Positions 22,040-31,072 of a stretch of 64,000 nucleotides of DNA are shown one piece after another. The number at the start of each line of letters is the position of its first letter. Within the stretch, counting starts at the first letter, position 1. The translations under genes and the position numbers were made by a program. The DNA comes from Erodium maritimum (taxonomy: Eukaryota; Streptophyta; Magnoliopsida; Geraniales; Geraniaceae). Below the pieces are notes generated by a model. That model was not told the DNA's origin, did no database searches, and saw nothing but the letters and a program-made list of their open reading frames with translations. The stretch spans positions 38,275,825-38,339,824 of the forward strand of contig OY997591.1 in NCBI GenBank assembly GCA_963921825.1. The letters run 5' to 3'.

Positions 22040-23060
22040 ATGTTACAATTCCGGAAGGTCCAAGGCGATTTGAAAGGATCAATCTTCCACCTCCAAGATA
22101 TGGTATCCGGAGGTGACAATGAAGTCATGGTGGATCACGATGATCCAGCCACCTTTCAAGAAGTCGTGGATGGGCCCGACTCCGAGTTATGGCTAGGAGC
22201 CATGAGGGAGGAAATGCAATCCATGTCGGACAACCGAGTTTGGGAACCGGTTGATCCCATTAATGGTGTGAAGACCATCGGATGCAAATGGATCTTCAAG
22301 GTGAAGATGGACATGGATGGCAACCCTCTGACCTACAAAGCTCAACTGGTGGCGAAAGGTTATAGGCATGGATTGACTATGAGGAAACCTTCTCCCTAGT
22401 GGCTATGGTCAAAATCGATCCAAATTCTTCTTGACATAACTGCGTATTATAATTACGAGATATGGCAAGTGGATGTCAAAACCGCTTTCCTAAATGGAAA
22501 TTTGACTGAGTACGTTTGTATGTCTCGGCCCAAAGGTTTTGACGATCCGAAGAATAAAGGAAAAATTTATAAGTTGTTGAAATCCATTTATGGATTGAAA
22601 CGAACTTCTCGGAGTTGGATCTTTCGTTTTGATGAAGCTGTAATTGGATTTGGCTTAATCAAGAACGAGGATGAATCTTGCGTTTATAAGAAGGCTAGTG
22701 GGAGCAAGATTACCTTTCTGGTTCTCATTGAAAACGACATCCCAACCTTGCACGAGACTAAAGCTTGGTTGAGGAAGTGTTTTTCAATAAAGGACTTAGG
22801 CGATGCTTCTTATATCTTAAGGATTAAGATATGTAGAGATCGCACCAAGAGAGTCTTGGATTTAAGTCAGGGAACCTATGTGAACAAGGCATTGAGTAGG
22901 TTCTTAATGCTCGATTCAAAGAAAGGACTCTTACCCACTAGTCATGGCATTCATCTCAGCAAGACTTAGTGTCCTAAGACACCTGATGAGCTGAAAAGGA
23001 TGATGAGAATCCTATGCGCCTGGGGGTAGGATCGATCATATATGCCATGACATGTATGAG
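22040..23060 (+). pseudogene. Copia B reverse transcriptase remnant
   Basis: It starts in the frame with DPATFQEVVDGPDSELWLGA and GCKWIFKVKMDMDGNP, intact here although A has a stop, and then shifts frame near 22375. The frame 22469-22969 has MDVKTAFLNGNL, LKSIYGLKRTSRSW, FLVLIENDIPTLHE and LRKCFSIKDLGDASYIL. As in A, the YVDD catalytic block that should lie between FLVL and NDIPTL is absent. A premature TAG follows LSKT at 22969. Confidence 0.9.
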
Positions 23061-23189
23061 ACCAGACGTCTCGTAAGCCTTATGTTGTACCAGTAGACAT
23101 CATTCTAACCCGGGGGAAAGATGATGTTGAACTAGTCGTCGAAGGATGAGTAGACGCTAGTTTTCCAAGACAAATCCAGATGACTTTAG

Positions 23190-23637
23190 AAGTCAATCAG
23201 GATATGTGTTTACGCTGAATGGTAGAGCTTTAGCTGGGAGAGCGTAAAGCAAGATATCATTGCCGAATCTACGATAGAGGCCAAGTACATGGATGCTGCA
23301 GAGGCAGCTAAGGAGGCTATGTGGATTTGGAAATTCATGGCAGGGCTGGGTGTAATTAAAAACCCATCCAGCCTGGTGAATCCATCTTGCGACAACACAA
23401 GGGCCATTGCGCAAGCTAAAAGCCTAGATCGTATAACAAATCCAAACATGTACTGCGGCGTATCCACCTCATCAGATAAATACTGAACTGAGGTGAAGTG
23501 AAGATAACCGATATTGCAACAGATGATAACATAGCCAACCCTTTGACTAAGGCAGTGTCACTGCCTGAACATGTTAGACATGTAAAGTCGATGGGGACAT
23601 ATTGGAGTTTAGATTAGAACTAGGGCAAGTGGGAGAT
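23190..23637 (+). pseudogene. Copia B RNase H remnant and polypurine tract
   Basis: Recognisable pieces are TTEAKYMDAAEAAKEAM near 23275-23315, NPSCDNTRAIAQAK near 23380-23420 and DDNIANPLTKAVSLPEH near 23524-23570, separated by stops. The purine tract gggcaagtgggagat ends at 23637, directly before the 3' LTR. Confidence 0.85.
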
Positions 23638-25325
23638 TGTTAGTCTTAGTGCCCGTAGTTCAATCCTAAATGTCCAAATGTACATATCATCGTTAGCAAT
23701 AAAATTAAAGCGACTTTATATTACTTACGTGTTGGAGTAATATATCGACGTGTGCTCTGATCTATGCCCACCATGCGAATAGAACCATAGATCGAGATAG
23801 ATCACACTCGATGGGTCCCTAGTCAACAAAGCTTCACTAGAAGCGACTAGTATGAAAGATGGCTCTTTATGGCTTACGTTCTGTTAGTCGTTGGAATGGG
23901 ATTCCGGAGTCTGATCATAGATATCATGTGGGACATGATATTGGACGACCCGCCCTAAATATGTGCCATAGATTAAGTCATGAACATATTCAGTGTTGTA
24001 GCTTGTCATGTATCCTTAGACCAAGGAGTCTTTGTGATCGCTATGTAGTCAACAACTGAGTTTGACCTGAGCCTAACGTTGTCCGTAACAGGGCTTCCAT
24101 AACGGCCAGGATTGGCTTGGGGACGGGCTACATGAGTGACACGAAAGACGGCTAAGGGATTTATCCCTCATACTAAGGTATGGGAAAGATATCGGTTCTC
24201 GGCCACTTGATCGAGAGTGACTGGAAGAATAGCATGGCCATGCACATGATACTGGGTATCATATCTTCAGTCATCTCACATATCAAGGAACGGTGATTGA
24301 GAATAATAAGGATGACGGCTCTATGCCTTATCTCAATCAGGATATCGGAGATAAAAGGATAATGACAGGGACGACGGAAAGGTTAGAATCGACAGGGTCG
24401 ATTCGTTATGTAATGTCGGGCAATACTAAAGTCTCGTTAGTTGCCACTTAAATAGGATCAAGTAAAATGGGATTTTACGTTGATCTATTGACATGCATAA
24501 ACCTAAGGGTCACACCGGAGGATGAAACTCATTGACACATTTATGGAGAATGGCCAAAAGGGAGTTGTCTCGGGACATGACCAAAACTGGGTTTTGGGTC
24601 ATGTGCCCGTAAGTGAATAGGACTTTACGGATCGAGACAAGGCTTGGAGTCTTGGGATTGATCGCGTCGGATAATGTTGGACATTTCCGGTATGGAAGGC
24701 TTGGAGTCGATGAGCGAATCACGGGACCTCGTTGGAAATGGCCACGGGCCATGTTCCAAGAGGCCCATGAAAGGCCCATGCAACCAAGGCCCATGGAACT
24801 AATTAATCAAGTCTTGATTAATTAGTACTAAGTAAGCAAGACAAGGATTAAGGTGTTGGTGATTCACCACCTAACCCAATCTTGTCTTGCCATACTTTGT
24901 CCTATTTACACCTTACTTGACACCATACTTGTCCCATGCCTTTAGTTGGACAAGTATGGGTTTTGTTATGTTTAAGTCATCTTTTTTCAACATAACAAAC
25001 ACAAGACAAGAATAGGAAACACAACTTCTCTCTCCCTTCCCTTGCAATTTCGGGTTTGGCAAGCTCCCACCTCCATTTTTGTGTTCTTGAGTCCTCAAAG
25101 AGAAGAACTACGTGGCTTTGATTCCCATGTGGATACGTAGGCGTCTTGGAGACTCAAGCCAATCATTCGTTAACCGGTGTTCTTGTTTTGGTAAGAACTA
25201 GTGCTGAATTTTTCTCTTGTGAATCCATTCTTTGTTAGTTGTTTCATGGTTTTAATCGTCTCTTGGTTTTCATTGATTTTCCGCTGCGAGTTGGTTCATC
25301 TCCAACCCTACCTCGAGACCCAACA
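23638..25325 (+). repeat. 3' LTR of Copia B
   Basis: 1,688 bp, ending CCCAACA, followed by the duplication tatac. It carries the same GGCCCAT cluster and 12-bp-arm palindrome as the other copies. Confidence 0.95.
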
Positions 25326-25330
25326 TATAC

Positions 25331-25474
25331 CTCTCCCCAACTCTAACTAACTGTAAGTAATAGCTCTAACAAACCTCTAACTACCCCTAACAACTTCTAA
25401 CCTTCTCGCAGCTTCTCCTTCACGTGTTTTTATTTGCGCTGACGTGTCTCTAGCAGTAGAACTCGATCATGACA
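25331..25474 (-). repeat. 5' LTR of gypsy G, outer part
   Basis: Continues 16682-16871 after Copia B and matches 9956-10101. It ends ATGACA at 25474, then the gypsy target duplication aagac (25475-25479). A short deletion (ctgtaagtaatagctc against ctgtaacagaatcgtaacagctc) distinguishes it from the 3' LTR. Confidence 0.9.
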
Positions 25475-25479
25475 AAGAC

Positions 25480-26136
25480 AAACCTGGCCATTGGAGGATT
25501 AGGTCGAGCGGAGAGGCAGGGAGGCAGCCACGAACGTTCCACCATCTAAAAATCAGTCCCAGAGTCATGAGGATACGAAGCAGCCCAAAAGGATATGAGA
25601 AGCATCTTTTGAAGACCTCTGTCTTCAAGAAATGACTTTGATAGGATCGCCACAAGCCAGCAAAACAACGTGATCTTTGGCGGAAGCTTAGCTTTTAAAT
25701 TTTGGCAGGAGATATTGTGTCTGAGAGCTGCATAGCAAGCTTTTACTATGAAGGAATTACCATTATGGATCCATCTTATTCGGTCCTCTTTAGGTTGGGG
25801 GCGAAAAGGGGCAAGCTGAGCACTGAGAGACCAGCGCGTCTTTATTCTCTGCAATAGACAAGAGCCTGGGATAAAGGGTAGCAAAGGCTTCGGACCCAAT
25901 CCAACAGTCCGTCCAAAAGCGAATATCCATCTAAGGCCATCGGGGCCAAAAAGGCTAGCAATACGACTGTCATGAAAGAGACCCAGGATGTTTGAGTTGT
26001 TTACTGAGGTTCGTGAGATGAGGTGGAAGAGAGATGTCGGACCAACCATATAATCAACAGAGGATCCTTTTCCTAAGAATCTAGATGCAAGGTCAATTGC
26101 TTCTGGAGGCATTCGCTTATGGAAAACCGAAACCAA
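25480..26136 (-). pseudogene. Second LINE, zf-RVT region near the C-terminus of ORF2
   Basis: The minus-strand frame shows RIRWIHNGNSFIVKACYAAL followed by LPPKITLFCWLVA. This is the W-x-x-G-x-F-x-V-x-x-x-Y ... PKI-x-x-F-x-W-L pattern of the zinc-binding domain that follows reverse transcriptase in plant L1 elements. Upstream, GLGPKPLLPFIPGS resembles the linker that precedes that domain. No reverse transcriptase is seen further upstream, and homology fades near 26136, so this is a 5'-truncated copy. It runs leftward through 9664-9760 and 958-1198 to its A-rich tail. The expected Cys/His pairs are largely lost. Confidence 0.75.
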
Positions 26137-26551
26137 TTATAAACAAACTTAACACAAACACATTTCTTTCTCAAACTATTTTATTTATCTACAAGCATTT
26201 TCCAGGCTTGAGACCGATTATGAGCACAAAAAAACTAAATGAAAATGAAAATCGCTCACCTTATGTCAAGGATGAGCTTTTTGATTTGTGGGAATTTGAA
26301 ATCAGTATAGTTTGGATACATGCACCTAATTTCTTCTCAAGTTGGAGTAACAAGAATCTGCAACAAAAACCATTAATAACATGAATGCTTAGCACAAAGT
26401 TGTGTGATTCAATATAGGATTTTATTTCAGCAACGAGGCCTCACGATCTCACCTCAACTATCTTTCTGCCATGTCATAACCATCATCTCCAACAAATTCC
26501 TCCTCACGCAACAACGACAAACGATTGCAAGAGTAGAAGTTGAAGCTGGCG
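26137..26551. other. Unassigned sequence between the two LINEs
   Basis: No transposon domain is visible. On the minus strand tttttgttgcag (near 26357-26368) and CATAAG/GTGAGC (near 26257-26268) look like an acceptor and a donor around a short open stretch (LEKKLGACIQTILIS), but that stretch ends in a stop. This could be a decayed gene fragment or chance. Confidence 0.3.
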
Positions 26552-26791
26552 CTACCGACCGACTTCAAACCTTGGGTTTCCAACTACATGCATAAACGCT
26601 CTTCTTGCAAGTTCAAAGTGTACTGCGACAGTGCTGACTATTTTCATCATCAACTTCAAAGCTGGGGCTACTTTCCTCAACTGGTTTTGTGTAGCTTGAA
26701 AGAGCTCCCCAAGAACATCAAGTTCTTTTTCATCTCTGGTAGCAGCTATCACTTCTTCAGCAAGCAATGTTAGTATATCTTCTTCAATCAA
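26552..26791 (-). CDS. Hypothetical open frame, possible gene fragment
   Basis: This 79-codon minus-strand frame is unlike a translated repeat. It is rich in charged and aliphatic residues (LLAEEVIAATRDEKELDVLG, RKVAPALKLMMKIVSTVAVH) and looks helical, with no low-complexity run. I do not recognise the family. It has no upstream continuation, because at about 26770-26790 it meets the plus-strand sequence leading into the third LINE. It could be an exon of a decayed host gene captured between the divergent LINEs, or part of an unrecognised transposon protein. No promoter or polyadenylation site is evident. Confidence 0.25.
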   Translation of the reverse strand: MIEEDILTLLAEEVIAATRDEKELDVLGELFQATQNQLRKVAPALKLMMKIVSTVAVHFELARRAFMHVVGNPRFEVGR

Positions 26792-26976
26792 TGGGGCTTA
26801 CGGCAGAGGAACTTTCTGGGGAACAGATTGTGCATCAAGAGACTCTAGTTCCTCCATTGGAAAGAATCTCCAACAAATCTTTTACTGGATCAAAGGAGAA
26901 ACTCACTCAACAGAGGACTGCTTCCTCCTCCTCTATTAGACCTCCTCCAGGCTTTGAATTTGCTAAAAAGAAACTA
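26770..26976 (+). pseudogene. Upstream part of third LINE ORF1, or fragment of another LINE
   Basis: The plus-strand frame reads GLTAEELSGEQIVHQETLVP and ends with SIRPPPGFEFAKKKL, where a foldback element interrupts it. Without that element the frame continues into KRRSRKMVDSSSSSD at 27785. PPGFE followed by a basic stretch is a motif often seen at the end of plant LINE ORF1 proteins, so this may be the end of a different LINE fused to the ORF1 downstream. The uninterrupted frame across the insertion shows that the two parts were joined before it. Confidence 0.5.
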
Positions 26977-27775
26977 GGGATAACTCCATAAAACAGCTAT
27001 CGTCCGACTTTCGTTTTCACGTTATAACTACAAACTTTGTAGTCGACCATATCACATCGTTGGGTAAAATAATTTTCAAAAAACATAATCTTGGGAAAAC
27101 TCCAAGAAACAAATATCATGCGACTTCCTAGTACAAGAAATCTCGCACGACAATTTTGTCGTTCAAAAAACATGGTTGCGACTAATATTTACCAAAAACC
27201 ATAATTTTCTGTCAAATATCACACCGACCATTAGTGAAAAATCGTGAAAACTCTAAGAAACAACTATCATACGACTTCCTAGTACAAGAATCACGTATGA
27301 CATGTGATAGAAAGTGAGGGTATTTGTGTCATTTGACTTGCTCCGTTAACTAGTCGTGTGATATTTGACAGAAAATTATGGTTTTTGATAAATATTAGTC
27401 GCAACCATGTTTTTTGAACGACAAAATTGTCATACGAGATTTCTTGTACTAGGAAGTCGTATGATAGTTGTTTCTTGGAGTTTCCCCCATAATCTTCTGT
27501 GAAATATCACAGAAATCGTTGGTTTTTTTTGGGGATAACTCCATAAAACAACTATCGTCCAACTTTGGTTTTCAAATTATAACTACAAGCTTTGTAAAGT
27601 GAACCAAAATTTGAGGGTATTATCGTCTTTACACGCAACTCGTTAATGGGCCGTCACAGAAGATTATGTTTTTTGAAAATTATTTTACCCAATGATGTGA
27701 TATGGTCGACTACAAAGTTTGTAGTTATAACGTGAAAACGAAAGTCGGACAATAGTTGTTTTATGGAGTTATCCC
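26977..27775. mobile_element. Foldback element (MITE, Mutator-like), outer copy
   Basis: The element starts GGGATAACTCCATAAAACA and ends with its reverse complement. Terminal inverted repeats are about 115 bp, and the perfect 9-bp duplication aagaaacta (26968-26976, 27776-27784) is typical of Mutator-like transposition. It encodes nothing. A related element is inserted at 27093-27487; without that and its duplication the outer copy is 395 bp. A third copy of the terminal repeat, in direct orientation with the left end, begins at 27532, at offset 151 in the uninterrupted element. Confidence 0.85.
27093..27487. mobile_element. Foldback element (MITE, Mutator-like), inner copy
   Basis: This 395-bp element starts GGGAAAACTCCAAGAAACAA and ends with a near-perfect inverted copy of over 130 bp. 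It is flanked by the perfect 9-bp duplication cataatctt (27084-27092, 27488-27496). Its termini resemble those of the outer element. It too has an internal third terminal copy (gtgaaaactctaagaaac, from 27244) at offset 151. Confidence 0.85.
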
Positions 27776-27784
27776 AAGAAACTA

Positions 27785-29694
27785 ATTAAGAGAAGGTCGA
27801 GAAAGATGGTAGACTCCTCTTCTTCCTCAGACAGAACACATGAGTATTCAGCTGGGGGTCATACAAAGCTTCTACATGGCAAGAAAATGTTCTATGATAA
27901 GTTCTTTCAACCTATAGACTCAGATATAGACCTCACTCCTTCTTCTCCAATGAATGAAAAGCCAACCACAGGTGCTAGGCTCATGAACAATAGGAGAAGA
28001 TTCATGCCTCAGCAAGGACATAGCAACTCCTCAAGTTCATGGAAAGCAGTTCTTCACAGCATTTGTTTTGAATTTACTACCAAAAGCACATGTGTCTTGT
28101 CTTCTAAACATATTCTATACAACCAAGGGTTATTGCAAGGCTTCGGTGGCACAAAAACCAAACTTGAAAGGTAATTGGCATGGATTTGTATACTTTGATT
28201 CTCTGAATAACTTGCAGGATGAAATTCAAAAATTCAATGGAGCTACCTTTTGGAATTACAAGCTCTTTGTCACAAAAGCTTAGGACAAGTCTGCTATAAA
28301 TTTCTCAAAACCTCCTTCAACAAATGCTTGGGATGACTCTGCTAAAAATACATCCAACCGTACTTCAAAAAAAAGACAAACATATTTGCAGCCTAGTTCA
28401 ATCAGAAGATCCCCACAGCCTCTGAGGCAAGACACAAGGAATTATGAAGACTTTCTACATAAAGGCTCTATAGTAACTACACATTCAGAGGTTCTTCAAT
28501 AGTCTCATATAGCAATATCTCATCTTAATCTCAGTGTGGCGGCAATTCGGAAAGAAATTGCATCTCAAGGGGTGTCTGATATCCAACTTAAGTCATTGGG
28601 AAACAAAGTGGTACTGGTTCATTGTCCTGATGTGGAATTTCACAAGGAACTCCTCTTAGAGGGTTGTGCTTGGTTACAAGATTGGTTGACTTATATTCCT
28701 TCTTCAACCATGTTATGCTTAAAGGGTGGGAGGTTTGTCTGGTTAGCCATTTAAGGGATCCCTTTTCATGGATGGAGTGAGGAAACATTCCAAGCTGCAA
28801 TCATAGACTTTAGGGATGTCTTGTATACTCATCCCAAATCCCAGTCTGCCTCTGAAATAGACATAACTTATGTCCTTATTCACAACAATGTGTTGAAACC
28901 TATATTTTAGGAAGTTAAGATTACTTCGGGAAATTCTCCTTATAAGCTTTGGATTTCCTCAATTATAGCCAGTGCAATACTATCTTTGTAATCCTCTCAT
29001 TCCTTAGATGCTGACTCTAGATAAAGTGCAACCAGCTCCTCAGAATTGGTTCCCCTCCTATCTTCTTCAGTGGGCATTAACACTCAAAATGATTGCACTT
29101 AAATTCTCAAATCATTGGCACATTTATTGAAAGATACAAATGATGACCATTTCTTTTAAGAAGAGCATTTATGTTCTGATAATTTGGTTATTCAAACTCA
29201 GTTAGAGAATGTGGTTGAGGAAACTGTTGTGGTGTTAAGAGTAAAATTTATTGAGAACTCAGAAGTTGGAATTAAGGAAGCTGAAGATGACATCAATGCT
29301 CTAATTCCCTCTACAAAGGATACCTTCTTTAATCAACAGTCTGAATATTTAAGGAATGATTTAGAGTTGGATGGCAATTTGTTTGTCAAAGGCTCCTTTT
29401 ATACTGCAGTTCAACTTCAAGTTTCTTTGCATCCTTCCTTAGCTATAATGGATGCTTCTCCTCTTTTGAATGATCCTAAGCTCAGTGGTCCTCTAGAAAT
29501 TACTACAGTTGCTTGTTATCCCGTTGTGCCTCTTGTTGCTGAGACAGAAGAAATGGAGGCTACTATTCAAATTCAATCAGATGCTGATCCTATGTTGAAA
29601 CTCAGTACAAATCAGTTAGAGATAGAGGAGGATTTTCAGAGTTTTCCACTCAATCAACAACCTTTGGATCTCCCATCAGGCAATATTTTGTTAA
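27785..29694 (+). pseudogene. Third LINE ORF1 (RRM-like and DUF4283-like)
   Basis: ORF1 of plant L1 elements encodes an RNA-binding protein that coats the LINE RNA. Here the RRM-like end is clear at about 28168-28283 (KGNWHGFVYFDSLNN, IQKFNGATFWNYKLFVTKA) after a frameshift near 28040. A DUF4283-like segment follows at 28536-28900 (DIQLKSLGNKVVLVHCPD, KGGRFVWLAI then a stop, GIPFHGWSEETFQAA). An acidic linker runs from 29184 to 29694 (AEDDINALIPSTKDT, QSDADPMLKLSTNQLEIEED). Stops at about 28281, 28500, 28752 and 28908 show decay. The frame is cut at 29694 by a foldback element and continues at 30130. Confidence 0.75.
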
Positions 29695-30120
29695 GGGTAA
29701 ACTACAAATACCTACCCCAAACTTGTAGCGTTTAACTGATACCTACCCCGAAGATTTTTTTTAACTAACACGTACTCAGATGTTTAGTTATATAACAAAT
29801 AGCTCAAGACGTCAGCTAAAATGACGAAAATACCCTCAACTACACTTCACTAATTATTTTAAAAAATATTTAAAAAATCACTTTTGTTATATATATTTAT
29901 TTACTTATTAAATCACTTCAGTTTTATTTAAAAAATCACTTCAATTTTATTTTTAAAAAGTTATTTAAAAAATAACTAAGGGTATTTTCATCATTTTAAC
30001 TGACAGCTTGGGCTATTTGTTATATAACAAAACATCTGAGTAGGTATCAGTTAAAAAAAAACTTAAGGATACGTATTAGTTAAACGCTACAAGTTTGGGG
30101 TAGATATTTGTAGTTTACCC
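29695..30120. mobile_element. Foldback element (MITE) in LINE ORF1
   Basis: 426 bp, starting GGGTAAACTACAAATACC and ending with its reverse complement. Long imperfect inverted repeats (over 100 bp) enclose an AT-rich centre. The perfect 9-bp duplication ttttgttaa (29686-29694, 30121-30129) supports a Mutator-like origin. Its ends differ from those of the pair at 26977-27775, so it is another family. Confidence 0.85.
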
Positions 30121-30129
30121 TTTTGTTAA

Positions 30130-30735
30130 ATATTCATGTTGACAAGCATTTATTAATTGTTGAGAATATGCGGACTTTGGAAATTGAAGCATTTACGTGG
30201 GCTGACATGGATGTGGATGTTGGTTCTGTACATCCCATATCTTTTGGTCCACATGGTCTCAACTCTTTGAACAGTGAGGGGAAGTTGGTTCCTTAATTTC
30301 AAATATTACCCCCGTCTTTTGAACCATCTATTTTGCAGGCTTAAGTGGATAAAGTATATGATTTTTTTAGGTCTAACCAACACTATTTACCTCTCTCCTA
30401 CAAAAAAAGAAGAAGGCCAAGTCAGCAGCTCCTCACAGTTATGTAACAAGATCAAAATACAAAGATGGCCACATAGAGACTCCCCCCTTAGCCACATTCA
30501 CAAAAGGATAATTCCTTTCTCTTTGAATCAAGTGAAGCTAAGAGGGCTTGGGGCTTTGGCAAAGCTATAGGTCTAAAGGCTAAAGGAAATGAAGAAGTTA
30601 TTCTACATCAGCTAAGTTACTTGGAGGATAAAAAGAACTGTTGTGTGGATCTGGAAGTGGGTTCTAAGGATGAATATGTGAACTTGGACTATGATGATGA
30701 AGATCCAAGTCTGCCAGGCACTGCTTTCTCTAATT
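30130..30735 (+). pseudogene. Third LINE ORF1, C-terminal part
   Basis: Removing the foldback element joins GNILL to NIHVDKHLLIVENMRTLEI in frame. The sequence continues through ADMDVDVGSVHPISFGPHG, with stops and shifts near 30294-30480, to an acidic end (EVGSKDEYVNLDYDDEDPS) that stops at 30737, a few bases before the ORF2 ATG. Close spacing of ORF1 and ORF2 is normal for plant L1 elements. Confidence 0.65.
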
Positions 30736-30743
30736 AATTAGAT

Positions 30744-31072
30744 ATGAAAGTCCTCTCTTGGAATGTGAGAGGCATTTCTTCCTCTCAAAAGAGGAGAAAT
30801 TTCAATAACTTGGTGCACAAGCAAGTGCCCAATATCATTTCCTTGCAGGAATCTAAACTAGAAAAAAATGTAGTTTGGTTCCTTAGATCTTGTGGTCTCT
30901 CTTGGGGGTGGGAGGTGATCTCTTCAGCTTCGATTGTAAATTCAGTTGCTCTCATATCTTTCTGGAAATCAAATGATTATTCTTTCACAAATTCCAAGTG
31001 CTTAGATGGAGCTTTAATTTGGTTGGGGTGTCTAAGAGTCTGCAAAAAAATTGTTGTTTCATAAATATATAT
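30744..31072 (+). pseudogene. Third LINE ORF2, endonuclease N-terminus
   Basis: The ATG at 30744 opens MKVLSWNVRGISSSQKRRNF, NIISLQESKLEK and GWEVISSASIVNSVALISFW. These are the first blocks of the APE-type endonuclease (SWNxRG with the catalytic Asn, LQExK with the metal-binding Glu). The reading reaches CCFINIYA near 31050-31072, where gypsy element C is inserted at tatat (31068-31072). The domain resumes at 45301. Confidence 0.85.

Larger units (their letters stand above)
16872..25325 (+). mobile_element. Complete Ty1-copia element B (non-autonomous)
   Basis: This 8,454-bp relative of element A has two 1,688-bp LTRs (16872-18559, 23638-25325) and the perfect duplication tatac (16867-16871, 25326-25330). 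It lies in the 5' LTR of gypsy G. Internal organisation, truncated gag, altered protease DTG, replaced integrase residues and missing YVDD block match A. Private changes differ between the two: B keeps Trp in CKWIFK, where A has a stop, and B has a stop in the zinc knuckle, where A has Gln. B and A are therefore separate insertions from an already defective lineage. Confidence 0.95.
9761..25474 (-). mobile_element. Ty3-gypsy chromovirus G (Reina-like), interrupted twice
   Basis: The element is flanked by the perfect duplication aagac (9756-9760, 25475-25479). It has short LTRs of about 340 bp, TGTCATCAAC to CATGACA as read on the plus strand. Removing the solo Copia LTR (14406-16092) and Copia B (16872-25325) with their duplications leaves about 5.56 kb, typical of small chromoviruses. 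Order on the minus strand is LTR, Met-tRNA primer site, gag, protease, reverse transcriptase, RNase H, integrase, chromodomain-like tail, purine tract, LTR. At least five premature stops and a frameshift make it inactive, but catalytic motifs are mostly intact, unlike in Copia A and B. It inserted into the second LINE. The Reina-like label rests on size and domain content. Confidence 0.93.

Noticed and set aside
27000..27780. Possible microRNA precursor or long hairpin gene
   Set aside because: The long fold-back is fully explained by terminal inverted repeats of two MITEs with 9-bp target duplications. Small RNAs may arise from it, but nothing marks a dedicated gene.
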